Notes under the pieces: model-generated
Told to the model about the DNA's origin: nothing
Seen by the model: only the letters and a program-made list of their open reading frames with translations
Database searches by the model: none
Translations under genes and position numbers: made by a program
Source of the DNA: Paenibacillus phyllosphaerae
GTDB taxonomy: Bacteria; Bacillota; Bacilli; Paenibacillales; Paenibacillaceae
Assembly (NCBI RefSeq): GCF_014192105.1
Contig: NZ_JACHXK010000021.1
Location: forward strand, 1-64,000
Direction of reading: 5' to 3'
Length of the DNA stretch: 64,000 nt
Shown: piece by piece, positions 56,170 to 64,000 of the stretch
Numbering within the stretch: position 1 is the stretch's first letter
Layout: each line of letters begins with the position of its first letter

Positions 56170-58257
56170 ATGACGAAGACGGTTCAAAAGCAAGCAGCTA
56201 CTTGGATTTGGTTTCCGGGCGATTTTGAGATTCGGCTGCATGAGAAAATGTCGGCCAAGCGGACTGCACGCGGAGTCGCCTATCCTGCCTATTGGCGGCT
56301 TGACCGGCACTATTCGAATGTCAAATTCCGTTACACATACGAATTGGAGCAAGAAGAGGAGATCACGATCGCTGCCGAAGGCGTATTCTCTCTTTATCTG
56401 GACGGAAGGGATAATTACCGCGCGAATCGTTCTACCGTCAAGCTTCCTGCAGGCCGCCACGAGATTATGGTAAGCGTGTTCAATGATACGGAGGTGCCCG
56501 CGCTCTATATTACGGGGAGCACGATTCGGACCGGTTCCGACTGGGAGGTGACCTCTTACCAGAACGATTGGCTGTCCGCAGGCTCGTGGACATTCGACTC
56601 CCCGGCTCAGAAGCCGTCTGCGTTCCGACTCGCTGTTACGCCTCAAGAACCTGCCTCGGTCGACATTCGGGACGGCTATCCACTCATCGACTTCGGGAAA
56701 GAAACATTCGGCTATCTTCGCTTCCATAACGTGACAGGGAATGGGGAAGTGAGAATCTATTACGGAGAATCGATGGCTGAGGCACTGTCGCCGGATAAAT
56801 GCGTCACCTTGGATGTCTTCAATACGCAAGAAGCGGCAGCCAAGGAGCAAGATGGCATCTACACGTTGGAAGACGGCAAAGCGTTCCGTTACGTATGGAT
56901 TCATGCCGATCCGGGCGTAACTTGGGAGCGGGTATCAATGCTTTATGAGTATGTTCCCGTTACGTACCGGAGTTCGTTCGAGTGTTCGGATAACAAATTG
57001 AACGAGATTTACAAGATATCGCTCTACACGCTGCATTTGAACACGAGAGAATTCTTCCTGGACGGCATCAAGCGGGATCGGTGGGTCTGGTCGGGTGACG
57101 CTTACCAAGCGTTCTTAATGAATTACTACAGCTTCTTCGACCTCGATGTCACGCGCAGGACGCTCGTCGCGCTGAGGGGAAAGGATCCGCTGGCGATGCA
57201 TCAGAATACGATCGTCGATTATTCGCTGTATTGGTTCGTGTCCTTGTACGACTACTATCTCTATACGGGAGACCTGGCCTTCATTCGCCAGAATTACGAG
57301 CGAGCCGTATCGCTGATGGCATTCTGCCTGAAGCAGCGGAACGAAGAAGGATTCATCGAAGGAAGACCCCAGGATTGGGTATTCGTCGATTGGGCGGATC
57401 TTACCAATACGGGAGCCGTAAGCACGCTGCAGATTCTGCTGGCAAGGGGACTGGAGGCTATGCGTGCGTTCGCCGCCCTTATGGACGATGAAGCAGCGGC
57501 CGCTGCGTATGGCGATCTAGCGGAGGAGCTGAAGCGGAAGACGCTGCAGCTATTCTGGGATGACGAGAAGGGCGGTCTGCTGCATCATCGGGTTGACGGC
57601 GAGACGAAGCCAACGCTGACGAAGCATGCCAACATGTTCGCGATGACTTACGGTTACTTGTCGGAGGAACAGCGAGCAAGCGTTGTTCGCAGCGTCATGC
57701 TGAATCCGGAAGTACCCCGTATCCGGACGCCTTACATGCGATTCCACGAGTTGGCTGTACTCTGCGAGAGCGGAGAGCACGATGTCGTGCGCCAGGAGAT
57801 GCTTTCGTATTGGGGCGGCATGATGGACCTCGGAGCAACCTCATTCTGGGAGGAATACGATCCATCGCTTGCGGATGACCGGCATTACGGCATGTACGAT
57901 ATGCCATTCGGCAAGAGCCTGTGCCACGCTTGGGGCGCCGGACCGATCTATCTGATCGGCAAATACTATCTGGGCATAACCCCTTCATCGCCAGCCTACG
58001 AAACCTACCGGATCAAGCCGTATTTGGGAGGGCTCCAGCATATGAAGGGGACGGTTCCGATCGGGGAAGGGCAGATTACCGTTGAAATGGATCTGTCTAC
58101 GATCCATGTCGAGACCACCAGCGGTTCAGGCGTGCTTTCCTTCAGCAGCAAGAATCGCCCTGAGTGCGCGGACGGCGAAATCAGGCATATCGAGGGAATC
58201 GATTATGAGTTAGCGATAGAGGCAGGCAAGCGTTACAGCATCACTTATCAGGCGTAG
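56170..58257 (+). CDS. GH78-like alpha-L-rhamnosidase
   Basis: A 695-residue cytoplasmic enzyme (no signal peptide). N-terminal beta-domains with WIWFPGDFEI and GVFSLYLDGRDNYRANR precede the DFGKETFGYLRFH segment seen in rhamnosidase families, then the (alpha/alpha)6 barrel with FFLDGIKRDRWVWSGDAYQA (acidic catalytic region), WVFVDWADLTNTG and GATSFWEEYDP, and finally a C-terminal sandwich (YRIKPYLGGLQHMKGTVPIG). These are the standard GH78 signatures. AAAGGGG precedes the ATG. It is preceded by a divergent AraC regulator and followed by a terminator. It should release terminal L-rhamnose; rhaD at 37148 could serve the next steps. Confidence 0.88.
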   Translation: MTKTVQKQAATWIWFPGDFEIRLHEKMSAKRTARGVAYPAYWRLDRHYSNVKFRYTYELEQEEEITIAAEGVFSLYLDGRDNYRANRSTVKLPAGRHEIMVSVFNDTEVPALYITGSTIRTGSDWEVTSYQNDWLSAGSWTFDSPAQKPSAFRLAVTPQEPASVDIRDGYPLIDFGKETFGYLRFHNVTGNGEVRIYYGESMAEALSPDKCVTLDVFNTQEAAAKEQDGIYTLEDGKAFRYVWIHADPGVTWERVSMLYEYVPVTYRSSFECSDNKLNEIYKISLYTLHLNTREFFLDGIKRDRWVWSGDAYQAFLMNYYSFFDLDVTRRTLVALRGKDPLAMHQNTIVDYSLYWFVSLYDYYLYTGDLAFIRQNYERAVSLMAFCLKQRNEEGFIEGRPQDWVFVDWADLTNTGAVSTLQILLARGLEAMRAFAALMDDEAAAAAYGDLAEELKRKTLQLFWDDEKGGLLHHRVDGETKPTLTKHANMFAMTYGYLSEEQRASVVRSVMLNPEVPRIRTPYMRFHELAVLCESGEHDVVRQEMLSYWGGMMDLGATSFWEEYDPSLADDRHYGMYDMPFGKSLCHAWGAGPIYLIGKYYLGITPSSPAYETYRIKPYLGGLQHMKGTVPIGEGQITVEMDLSTIHVETTSGSGVLSFSSKNRPECADGEIRHIEGIDYELAIEAGKRYSITYQA

Positions 58258-58283
58258 CGCGGCATTGATAGCTATGTGGCAGG

Positions 58284-58307
58284 AACTCCCCCGAGCGGGG
58301 AGTTTTT
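58284..58307 (+). terminator. Terminator after the GH78-like gene
   Basis: AACTCCCC / GGGGAGTT with a short loop, followed by TTT. Confidence 0.8.
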
Positions 58308-58320
58308 GCGTTAGTAGCAG

Positions 58321-59319
58321 CTAGCTCATGTAGGATCGCGTTCCCTGCCGGTACTGGCTCGGGGTCTCGTTGAAGATTTCCTTGAACTTCTTATGGAAGA
58401 AAGAAAGGCTCGAGTAGCCGACTTCCTCGGCAATGTCCGCGATCGGAATATCGGTGTTCTTCAAGTATAACGCGGCCTTGTTCAGTCGTTGCAGCTGCAG
58501 CAGATCCTTGAACGACTTGCCGGTCGTCCGTTTCAGGATGGCAGACAGGGCATTCGGATGGAATTTGAAATAAACGGCCATATCGACCAAGGAGCAGTCC
58601 GTGTAGTGCTCCTCGATGTACCGCAAATAATCGACGACCGAGGAATCCTCCGTGCTCCGGCTATGCGCGGAAAGCTGGAGATCGTCGATATGCCGAATTA
58701 GTTCCGTGAACAAGATGACGAGGTACGAATTAATGATATCGTGCGAATTGATCCCCCGGTCGAAATACTCGCACATGAGCTGCTCCATAATTTGCCCGGT
58801 CTTCACTACGCCGTGCAGCGGGAAGTGGAGGAACTGGTTGGTCTTGCGCTTGTCGATGAGCGAATGGATGAGGAATTCGGAGATGATGCTCTTGCTGGTG
58901 ATCCGACTTATGAACCCGGTGGAGAGATAGTCATGCTTCAACTTCATATCGACCACGATATCTTCTTCCGTCGTTTCCAGCACGGTGTGGGGCGTCATCT
59001 TGTCGATCAGCATCATCCCGCCTTGGGAAAGGGGAATCTGCTGGTCGTTAATAATGACCGTGCATTGACCGCGATATACATAGACCATCTCGATATACGG
59101 ATGGACATGCATCGGCACGCTCGAGAAGGGACGCTGGATCGAGATGACGAGCTGGTCGTCGATCAGCTTCTGCGTAATGTCGAAGGTCAAGTCGAACATG
59201 AAGACCGGAATTCCGTTGATCTTTAGCGCTTTGGGCTGCAGTCTTGCTTTGAGCGCCTCCCAATTAACAATTCCGTTGTTGTTGTTTTGCAAATATGCAT
59301 GCAGCTCCGATGTCTCCAT
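58321..59319 (-). CDS. AraC-family regulator of the GH1-GPH-GH78 cluster
   Basis: A 332-residue regulator with a cupin-like sensor domain (residues about 70-115, SVPMHVHPYIEMVYVYRGQ) and a C-terminal AraC DNA-binding domain (DMAVYFKFHPNALSAILKRT and IADIAEEVGYSSLSFFHKKF). GGGAG lies about 9 bases before the ATG. It is divergent from the GH1-HPr-GPH-GH78 operon across a 278-base gap that holds a repeated 12-mer (59408, 59483), so it is the likely activator of that operon. The effector is unknown. Confidence 0.88.
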   Translation of the reverse strand: METSELHAYLQNNNNGIVNWEALKARLQPKALKINGIPVFMFDLTFDITQKLIDDQLVISIQRPFSSVPMHVHPYIEMVYVYRGQCTVIINDQQIPLSQGGMMLIDKMTPHTVLETTEEDIVVDMKLKHDYLSTGFISRITSKSIISEFLIHSLIDKRKTNQFLHFPLHGVVKTGQIMEQLMCEYFDRGINSHDIINSYLVILFTELIRHIDDLQLSAHSRSTEDSSVVDYLRYIEEHYTDCSLVDMAVYFKFHPNALSAILKRTTGKSFKDLLQLQRLNKAALYLKNTDIPIADIAEEVGYSSLSFFHKKFKEIFNETPSQYRQGTRSYMS

Positions 59320-59407
59320 CCCCGTGCATCTCCCTTCCTTGTTGCGCTACGAAATCTGTTCCCTAAGTATAGCCTTTGCCGATGGTCGCATCCAGCCCTT
59401 AAAATTC

Positions 59408-59543
59408 GATTCAAGCATAGAAGCAGTACGAAAATCAACGTTTTCGCGCCAACTGGGAATCAATTGCAGTCCTCGTCGATTTGATTCGAGCATATAAACG
59501 CTTTCATATCGGCATTATCAGCCTCTGCCAGGACTGCTATGAT
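59408..59543 (+). promoter_or_regulatory. Control region of the GH1 operon: paired AraC-type sites, cre-like site, promoter
   Basis: GATTCAAGCATA (59408-59419) and GATTCGAGCATA (59483-59494) are direct repeats (11 of 12), 75 bases apart, as AraC proteins often use. TATAAACGCTTTCA (59493-59506) fits 13 of 14 cre positions and overlaps the second repeat. TTATCA (59515-59520), 17 bases, TATGAT (59538-59543) is a plausible promoter. The rest of the 278-base gap shows nothing more. Confidence 0.5.
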
Positions 59544-59597
59544 AGGTCCAAGGTTCGAGATGTAAGAACTGCAAATTTACCCATAGGAGTGGACCAG

Positions 59598-60857
59598 ATG
59601 ACATTTGCTTTTCCCCAAAACTTTATCATCGGCTCGGCGACAGCGGCCTATCAAGTTGAAGGTAACAATACGAACAGCGATTTCTGGGCGGAGGAACAAG
59701 CGGAAGGTTCGCCTTACGCCGACAAATCGGGCGATGCGATCGACCATTACCGGCTGTATCGGGAAGATATCGCCTTGATGGCGAGCCTAGGATTGAAAGC
59801 TTACCGCTTCTCGATCGAATGGGCGCGCGTGGAGCCGGCACCGGGCCAGTATTCCAAGTCGGAGCTTGCGCATTACCGCGATGTTTTGTTGGCTTGTTAC
59901 GAATACGGCCTAACGCCTGTCGTAGCCTTGCATCATTTCTCGTCTCCGCAATGGCTCATGCGGTTCGGCGGCTGGGGCGGCGAAGAGACGCCTGCGCGCT
60001 TCGCCAAGTACTGCGAAGCGGTCTTCCAAGAGCTCGGCGATCTGATTCCTTACGTCCTTACTTTCAACGAAGTCAATCTCCCGGTCATGCTGCGCGAAAC
60101 GTTCAGCAATATCGGCTTGATCCCGCCGGTCGGCATTGACGCTGCGGCTTGGTCGGCGCCGAAGTGGCGGGAGTCTGCGGCAGCGCTGTGCGGTACGACG
60201 GTCGACCGTTACGTGACGTTCCATATGATCTCGGACGAGCAGAAGATCGCCTTGCTGATGGAAGCCCACCGTCTCGCCAGACAGACGATTAAGCGGTTGC
60301 GGCCTGATACGCAAGTCGGCTTGTCGATGGCACTGTCGGATGTACAGTCCGTTCCGGGCGGCGAGGAGGTTGCTGCGCACAAATGGCAGATGTACTTCGA
60401 GCAATATATTCCGATGCTGGAAGGCGATGATTTCTTCGGTCTGCAGAATTACACGCGCGAAGTGTATGGACCGGAGGGCCGGGTGGCGCCTGCTGCGGAC
60501 GCCGAGCTCACCCAGATGCGATATGAATACTATCCGGAAGCGTTAGGCGAAGTAATCCGCAAAGTATCCAAAGCGATTCAGCTTCCGATCTTCATAACCG
60601 AGCATGGGGTGGCGACGGATGACGACGAGCGCCGGGTGGAGTTTATACGCCGGGGTCTCGCCGGGGTGCAGGCATGCTTGGAAGAAGGGATCGATGTTCG
60701 GGGCTATCTGCACTGGACAACGTTCGATAACTTCGAGTGGAATGCCGGTTATTCCATGCGGTTCGGCCTCATTGCGGTCGATCGCTCGACGCAGGAACGG
60801 CAGGCCAAAGAAAGCGCCCGGTATTTGGGCCGCATCGCGGAATCGAAGACGATCTAA
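59598..60857 (+). CDS. GH1-family beta-glycosidase
   Basis: A 419-residue retaining beta-glycosidase, cytoplasmic. The GH1 signatures are IIGSATAAYQVEGN at the N-terminus, the acid/base Glu in LTFNEVN (near residue 165) and the nucleophile Glu in IFITEHGVAT (near 335; ITENG in most members). HHFSSPQWL and WTTFDNFEWNAGYSMRFG line the glycone site, the latter more like beta-glucosidase than 6-phospho-glycosidase. AGGAG lies 8 bases before ATG 59598. It is the first gene of an operon with an HPr-like gene, a GPH transporter and a GH78 gene. At 419 residues it is slightly short for GH1 (usually 440-480). Confidence 0.88.
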   Translation: MTFAFPQNFIIGSATAAYQVEGNNTNSDFWAEEQAEGSPYADKSGDAIDHYRLYREDIALMASLGLKAYRFSIEWARVEPAPGQYSKSELAHYRDVLLACYEYGLTPVVALHHFSSPQWLMRFGGWGGEETPARFAKYCEAVFQELGDLIPYVLTFNEVNLPVMLRETFSNIGLIPPVGIDAAAWSAPKWRESAAALCGTTVDRYVTFHMISDEQKIALLMEAHRLARQTIKRLRPDTQVGLSMALSDVQSVPGGEEVAAHKWQMYFEQYIPMLEGDDFFGLQNYTREVYGPEGRVAPAADAELTQMRYEYYPEALGEVIRKVSKAIQLPIFITEHGVATDDDERRVEFIRRGLAGVQACLEEGIDVRGYLHWTTFDNFEWNAGYSMRFGLIAVDRSTQERQAKESARYLGRIAESKTI

Positions 60858-60943
60858 CTGATATGCGTTCGGACTTACCCGGACGGAGCAGGCTCGCGAC
60901 GAAGAGCCCCCGTCCGGCAAGACTAATAGAAGGAGCACATCTA

Positions 60944-61228
60944 ATGCTGAAACGAAGTTATACGCTGCTTGACCCAGACGGCCTTCATGCCAGACCCGCG
61001 AATGAACTCGTCTATACGGCGGGCCGTTATCTGGATTGCGCGCTGTTCGCCGAGTTCGACGGACGGCGGGTGACCTTGCACTCGATCCTCGGATTCCTTA
61101 CCTTGACGGCCCGTCAAGGAGGCGTGTTGACCGTCACTGCGGACGGCCCGAACGAGATCGAGGCGCTCGACGCGCTGCAGGCGGTAATCGAGCGGGAAGG
61201 CATCGGCCAGTTAATAGAAGCGTCATAG
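60944..61228 (+). CDS. HPr-like phosphocarrier protein
   Basis: A 94-residue protein of the HPr fold. LDPDGLHARPANELV holds the phosphorylatable histidine (H15) and LHSILGFLTL corresponds to the regulatory serine loop (S47; KSIMGVMSL in canonical HPr). Both residues are kept, so it could take phosphate from EI or from HPr kinase, or act as a Crh-type co-regulator. AGGAG lies 7 bases before ATG 60944. It is not beside ptsI. It lies between a GH1 enzyme and a GPH sugar transporter, so it is probably a dedicated paralogue acting on import or on regulation in this cluster. Confidence 0.85.
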   Translation: MLKRSYTLLDPDGLHARPANELVYTAGRYLDCALFAEFDGRRVTLHSILGFLTLTARQGGVLTVTADGPNEIEALDALQAVIEREGIGQLIEAS

Positions 61229-61270
61229 CGAATAGAAGGCTTGCTTGACTACATCTTAGGAGGATTATCC

Positions 61271-62665
61271 ATGAGCAGCACGGCAACATTAGATCATGCG
61301 GAGAGCGCCGGCAATCCGGTCCAGAGCGAGAAATTGTCGCTGAAGGAACGATTGGGATACGCGGTCGGCGATTTATCGACGAATATCATTTTCACGGCCA
61401 TTTCGACCTTCCTGACCTTCTTCTATACCGATATCGCCGGCATCTCGGCAGGGATCGTCGGTACGATCTTCCTGATTACGCGAATCGTCGACGGCGTCCT
61501 GGATATCGGCATCGGCGCCTTGGTGGACCGGACGAAGAGCAAGCACGGCAAGGCCCGTCCTTGGATCAAGTGGATGGCGGTCCCGTTCGGGTTGTCGGTC
61601 ATGCTCTTGTTCACGGCTCCGGATCTGGGACCGACGGGAGCCATCATCTACGCCAGCGTCACCTATTTCATCTGCATGCTGATCTATTCGTGCATCAACA
61701 TTCCGTATAGCGCGATGAACTCGCTGATGACGCAGGACCCTTACCAGCGGACCTTGCTTAACATTACGCGCATGGTGCTGGCCTTGACCGGCGGCGTCGC
61801 GATCAGCATGTTCGCCATGCCGATGGTCAACGGATTCGGCGGAGGGAAGATGGGCTGGGCCACCACGTTCGGCATCATTGGCGCAGTATCGCCATTCCTC
61901 TATGCCATCACGTACAAGACGACGAAGGAACGCGTGAAGCCCGTCGTGGTGCAAAAGGATATTCCGCTGCGCGTCGGAGCAAAGTCGCTGATGCGCAACA
62001 AGTATTGGATGATCGTCCTCGGGTTCTCGATCTTCCTGTTCCTGAACACGGGCATAAGCAGCGCGCTGAACATCTATTATGCGCAATACATTCTGCATAA
62101 TCCGGGATTGGTGGCGGCCTTGGGCATCGGCAGCATTCTGCCGATCATTGCCGGTATTCTGCTGTGCGCGCCGCTCATGAAGCGGATCGGCAAGCGCAAT
62201 ACGATTCTCGTCGGCTGTGCGGTAACGCTCGCAGGTTCGCTGCTGATTCTCGTGGATCCGTCGAATTTCGAGATCGTCCTGATCAGCACGATTCTGAAGA
62301 CGCTCGGCGTCGCTCCGGCTGTCGCAACCGGTTCCGCATTGCTATCCGACACGGTCGAGTACGGAGAATGGAAGACAGGCGCGCGTACGGAAGGACTCAT
62401 CTTCAGCGGAGCGTCGCTTGCTTCGAAGATTGGCAGCGGTTTCAGCGGAGCGATCGTCGGCTGGGCGCTGGCGATCGGCGGTTACCAAGGGGGCCTAGAG
62501 ATGCAGAGCGATTCGGCCATCACCGCGATTAAGGTGCTGTTCATCGGCTTCCCGATCGTGCTCGTGTTGCTGCAAATCGTATTCATGTTGTTCTACACGT
62601 TGGAGAAGAAGCTGCCTTCCATTATGGAGGAGCTGCAATCTCTGTCGGGTAAGGCCAAACAATAA
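61271..62665 (+). CDS. GPH-family sugar:cation symporter
   Basis: A 464-residue transporter of the GPH (MelB/XylP-like) family with 12 membrane segments. Signatures: RLGYAVGDLSTNIIF at the first segment, RIVDGVLDIGIGALVDRTKSK HGKARPW (family loop 2-3, residues about 70-100) and DTVEYGEWKTGARTEGLIFS near residue 360. There is no C-terminal IIA domain, unlike LacS. AGGAGG lies 8 bases before ATG 61271. It takes up an oligosaccharide or glycoside with Na+ or H+, for the GH1 and GH78 enzymes around it. Confidence 0.92.
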   Translation: MSSTATLDHAESAGNPVQSEKLSLKERLGYAVGDLSTNIIFTAISTFLTFFYTDIAGISAGIVGTIFLITRIVDGVLDIGIGALVDRTKSKHGKARPWIKWMAVPFGLSVMLLFTAPDLGPTGAIIYASVTYFICMLIYSCINIPYSAMNSLMTQDPYQRTLLNITRMVLALTGGVAISMFAMPMVNGFGGGKMGWATTFGIIGAVSPFLYAITYKTTKERVKPVVVQKDIPLRVGAKSLMRNKYWMIVLGFSIFLFLNTGISSALNIYYAQYILHNPGLVAALGIGSILPIIAGILLCAPLMKRIGKRNTILVGCAVTLAGSLLILVDPSNFEIVLISTILKTLGVAPAVATGSALLSDTVEYGEWKTGARTEGLIFSGASLASKIGSGFSGAIVGWALAIGGYQGGLEMQSDSAITAIKVLFIGFPIVLVLLQIVFMLFYTLEKKLPSIMEELQSLSGKAKQ

Positions 62666-62712
62666 GGAAGAATAGTCGCCGGACAAGGCGATAAGATAGG
62701 AAGGTCGAACGA

Positions 62713-64000
62713 ATGAGTCAACTAGAAGTGAAAGCGTTAACCTGCGAGTATCGCTCGAATCCGCTCGGGATTGACGTGATTCACCCGAGATTGAGTTGGA
62801 AGATTCAATCGGACCGCAAAGGCACGCTGCAATCTTCTTACCGGATTCAAGTTGCTCTGGATGAAGCTTTCGAGAAGTTGGCATGGGACTCCGGCGTAGT
62901 CGGTTCGGAGCAATCGATTCATGTTGTCTATGCAGGCGAACCTTTGGAGGCACGTACTCGCTACTATTATCGGATCAGGGTGGGAGATAACTTCGGCAGG
63001 GAGTCGGATTGGAGCGATAGCGCCTGGTGGGAGACCGGATTGCTCAATCAGTCGCCATGGCGGGCTAGTTGGATAACGCCTGCATCCGCGCAGCTGGATC
63101 CCGGCACGGAAGCGGCATTCCTGCTGCGCACAAGCTTCCCCGTCAGCGCAGGCGTGGCCTCGGCAAGAATTTACGCCTCGGCGCTTGGCTTGTACGAACT
63201 CCATGTGAACGGCAGCCGAGTCGGCGACGAGGAGCTGACACCGGGATGGACGAGCTACGGGCACCGTATCCAATATCAGACCTATGACGTGACCGCTCTC
63301 TTGCGAGAAGGCGAGAACGGCATCGGTATTACGCTGGCGGATGGCTGGTACAAAGGGGGCATGGGCGATGGCCTGTTCCGCTACGGCGACCGCCGGGCGG
63401 CGCTGCTGCAGCTTAGCGTAACCTACGAAGACGGCACGGAAGCTTGGGTGGTAACGGATTCGGACTGGAAGGCGGAGACGGGTCCGGTCCGTTATGCCAA
63501 TATTTATCACGGGGAGAAATTCGACGCCCGGCTGGTTCGGGAAGGCTGGAGCCACGGACGATATGACGCATCGGCATGGCAACCGGTAGAGACGATCGAA
63601 GGACCGACGAACAAACTGATCGCCCAGGAGAATGAACCGGTTCGCGTAACGGAAGAGATTCGCCCGATCGCGGCCATCGTGACGCCTAATGGCGATACGG
63701 TGTTGGACATGGGGCAGAACATGGTCGGCCGGATTCGGCTCACCGTCGATGCCCCGGCAGGTACACGCATTGTGCTGAAGCATGCGGAGGTACTCGATCG
63801 CGAAGGCAATATCTACTTCGGCAATCTGAAGGAAGCGAAGCAAGAGGTCGAGTACATCGCCCAAGGTGCGGGAACGGAAGCGTACGCGCCGAAGTTCACG
63901 TTCCAAGGCTTCCGCTACGTCAGAGTCGAAGGGTATCCGGGACAAGCGGACGGATTGCCGCTTGACCGGTTCGTCGGCCAGGTGCTGCATACGGATATGG
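62713..64000 (+). CDS. GH78 alpha-L-rhamnosidase, cut by the window end
   Basis: Open from ATG 62713 to the last base without a stop (429 codons seen), so the true gene runs on. GGAAGGT lies about 7-9 bases upstream. The N-terminal fibronectin-like domain (NPLGIDVIHPRLSWKI, LEARTRYYYRIRVGDNFGRESDWS), the Bac_rhamnosid_N domain (ASALGLYELHVNGSRVGDEELTPGWTSYGHR, split by position about residues 155-185), and DMGQNMVGRIRLTV with FTFQGFRYVRVEG are standard GH78. The catalytic barrel lies beyond the window. It ends an operon with GH1, HPr-like and GPH genes. No signal peptide is seen, so it acts in the cytoplasm on imported rhamnosides. Confidence 0.92.
   Translation, partial: MSQLEVKALTCEYRSNPLGIDVIHPRLSWKIQSDRKGTLQSSYRIQVALDEAFEKLAWDSGVVGSEQSIHVVYAGEPLEARTRYYYRIRVGDNFGRESDWSDSAWWETGLLNQSPWRASWITPASAQLDPGTEAAFLLRTSFPVSAGVASARIYASALGLYELHVNGSRVGDEELTPGWTSYGHRIQYQTYDVTALLREGENGIGITLADGWYKGGMGDGLFRYGDRRAALLQLSVTYEDGTEAWVVTDSDWKAETGPVRYANIYHGEKFDARLVREGWSHGRYDASAWQPVETIEGPTNKLIAQENEPVRVTEEIRPIAAIVTPNGDTVLDMGQNMVGRIRLTVDAPAGTRIVLKHAEVLDREGNIYFGNLKEAKQEVEYIAQGAGTEAYAPKFTFQGFRYVRVEGYPGQADGLPLDRFVGQVLHTDM

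Noticed and set aside
62737..63990. A 417-codon minus frame at the window end
   Set aside because: It is antisense to the truncated GH78 gene, which has clear family signatures and a ribosome binding site.

Overview
The window looks like a chromosomal segment of a carbohydrate-degrading Gram-positive of the Paenibacillus/Cohnella type. The reasons are AGGAGG-like ribosome binding sites before nearly every gene, S-layer homology (SLH) anchoring, YesM/YesN two-component regulators, LplB/YtcP-type sugar permeases, a CcpA/LacI-style operator repertoire, and a dense set of glycoside hydrolases. Genus assignment is inference; there is no rRNA, tRNA or housekeeping marker to fix it.

Layout. (1) 178-2010: a TetR regulator divergent from a zinc alcohol dehydrogenase. 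(2) 2297-3445: D-galactonate dehydratase (dgoD). (3) 3669-12107: a sugar ABC importer (two permeases, a lipoprotein), a YesM-type sensor kinase, a short YesN-type regulator and a cytoplasmic GH95 fucosidase-type enzyme, apparently one operon. (4) 12139-13611: an IS1182-type insertion sequence with a twice-frameshifted transposase. (5) 13662-31336: a mannan/glucomannan locus. It holds a secreted CBM32-GH26 mannanase, a 2052-residue SLH-anchored GH5-type mannanase, a second ABC importer, cytoplasmic GH130 phosphorylase, GH2 beta-mannosidase and GH5-type enzyme, and a LacI regulator. The long chain is cut outside and on the wall, oligosaccharides are imported, and they are finished inside by phosphorolysis and hydrolysis. 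(6) 31588-35697: a secreted modular GH43 that carries cohesin, FIVAR and dockerin modules in one chain.

(7) 35861-49652: mixed genes. These are a formate/nitrite-type channel, a small Cys-rich protein behind an Fnr/Crp-like palindrome, rhamnulose-1-phosphate aldolase, a small membrane protein with an oxidase-like motif, a PP2C phosphatase, a serine hydrolase, a 44-bp tandem hairpin repeat, a coiled-coil protein, a metallo-beta-lactamase-fold protein, DinB and MATE proteins, oxidoreductases, an AraC regulator and a chemoreceptor. (8) 49857-53732: an SDR/TetR pair with two matching operators, and an accessory SecA (SecA2-like). (9) 54044-64000: a second glycan block with GH43, AraC, GH78-like, AraC, GH1, an HPr-like protein, a GPH transporter and the start of a GH78 rhamnosidase cut by the window edge.

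Regulation. CG-centred 14-mers that fit the catabolite-response (cre)/LacI operator pattern lie at or near the promoters of the lpl-type operon, the GH26 gene, the mannan ABC operon, the lacI gene, the cohesin-GH43 gene and the GH1 operon. Neither ABC importer has an ATPase gene nearby, so a shared MsmX-type ATPase elsewhere is likely. No alpha-galactosidase and no mannobiose epimerase was seen in the window.
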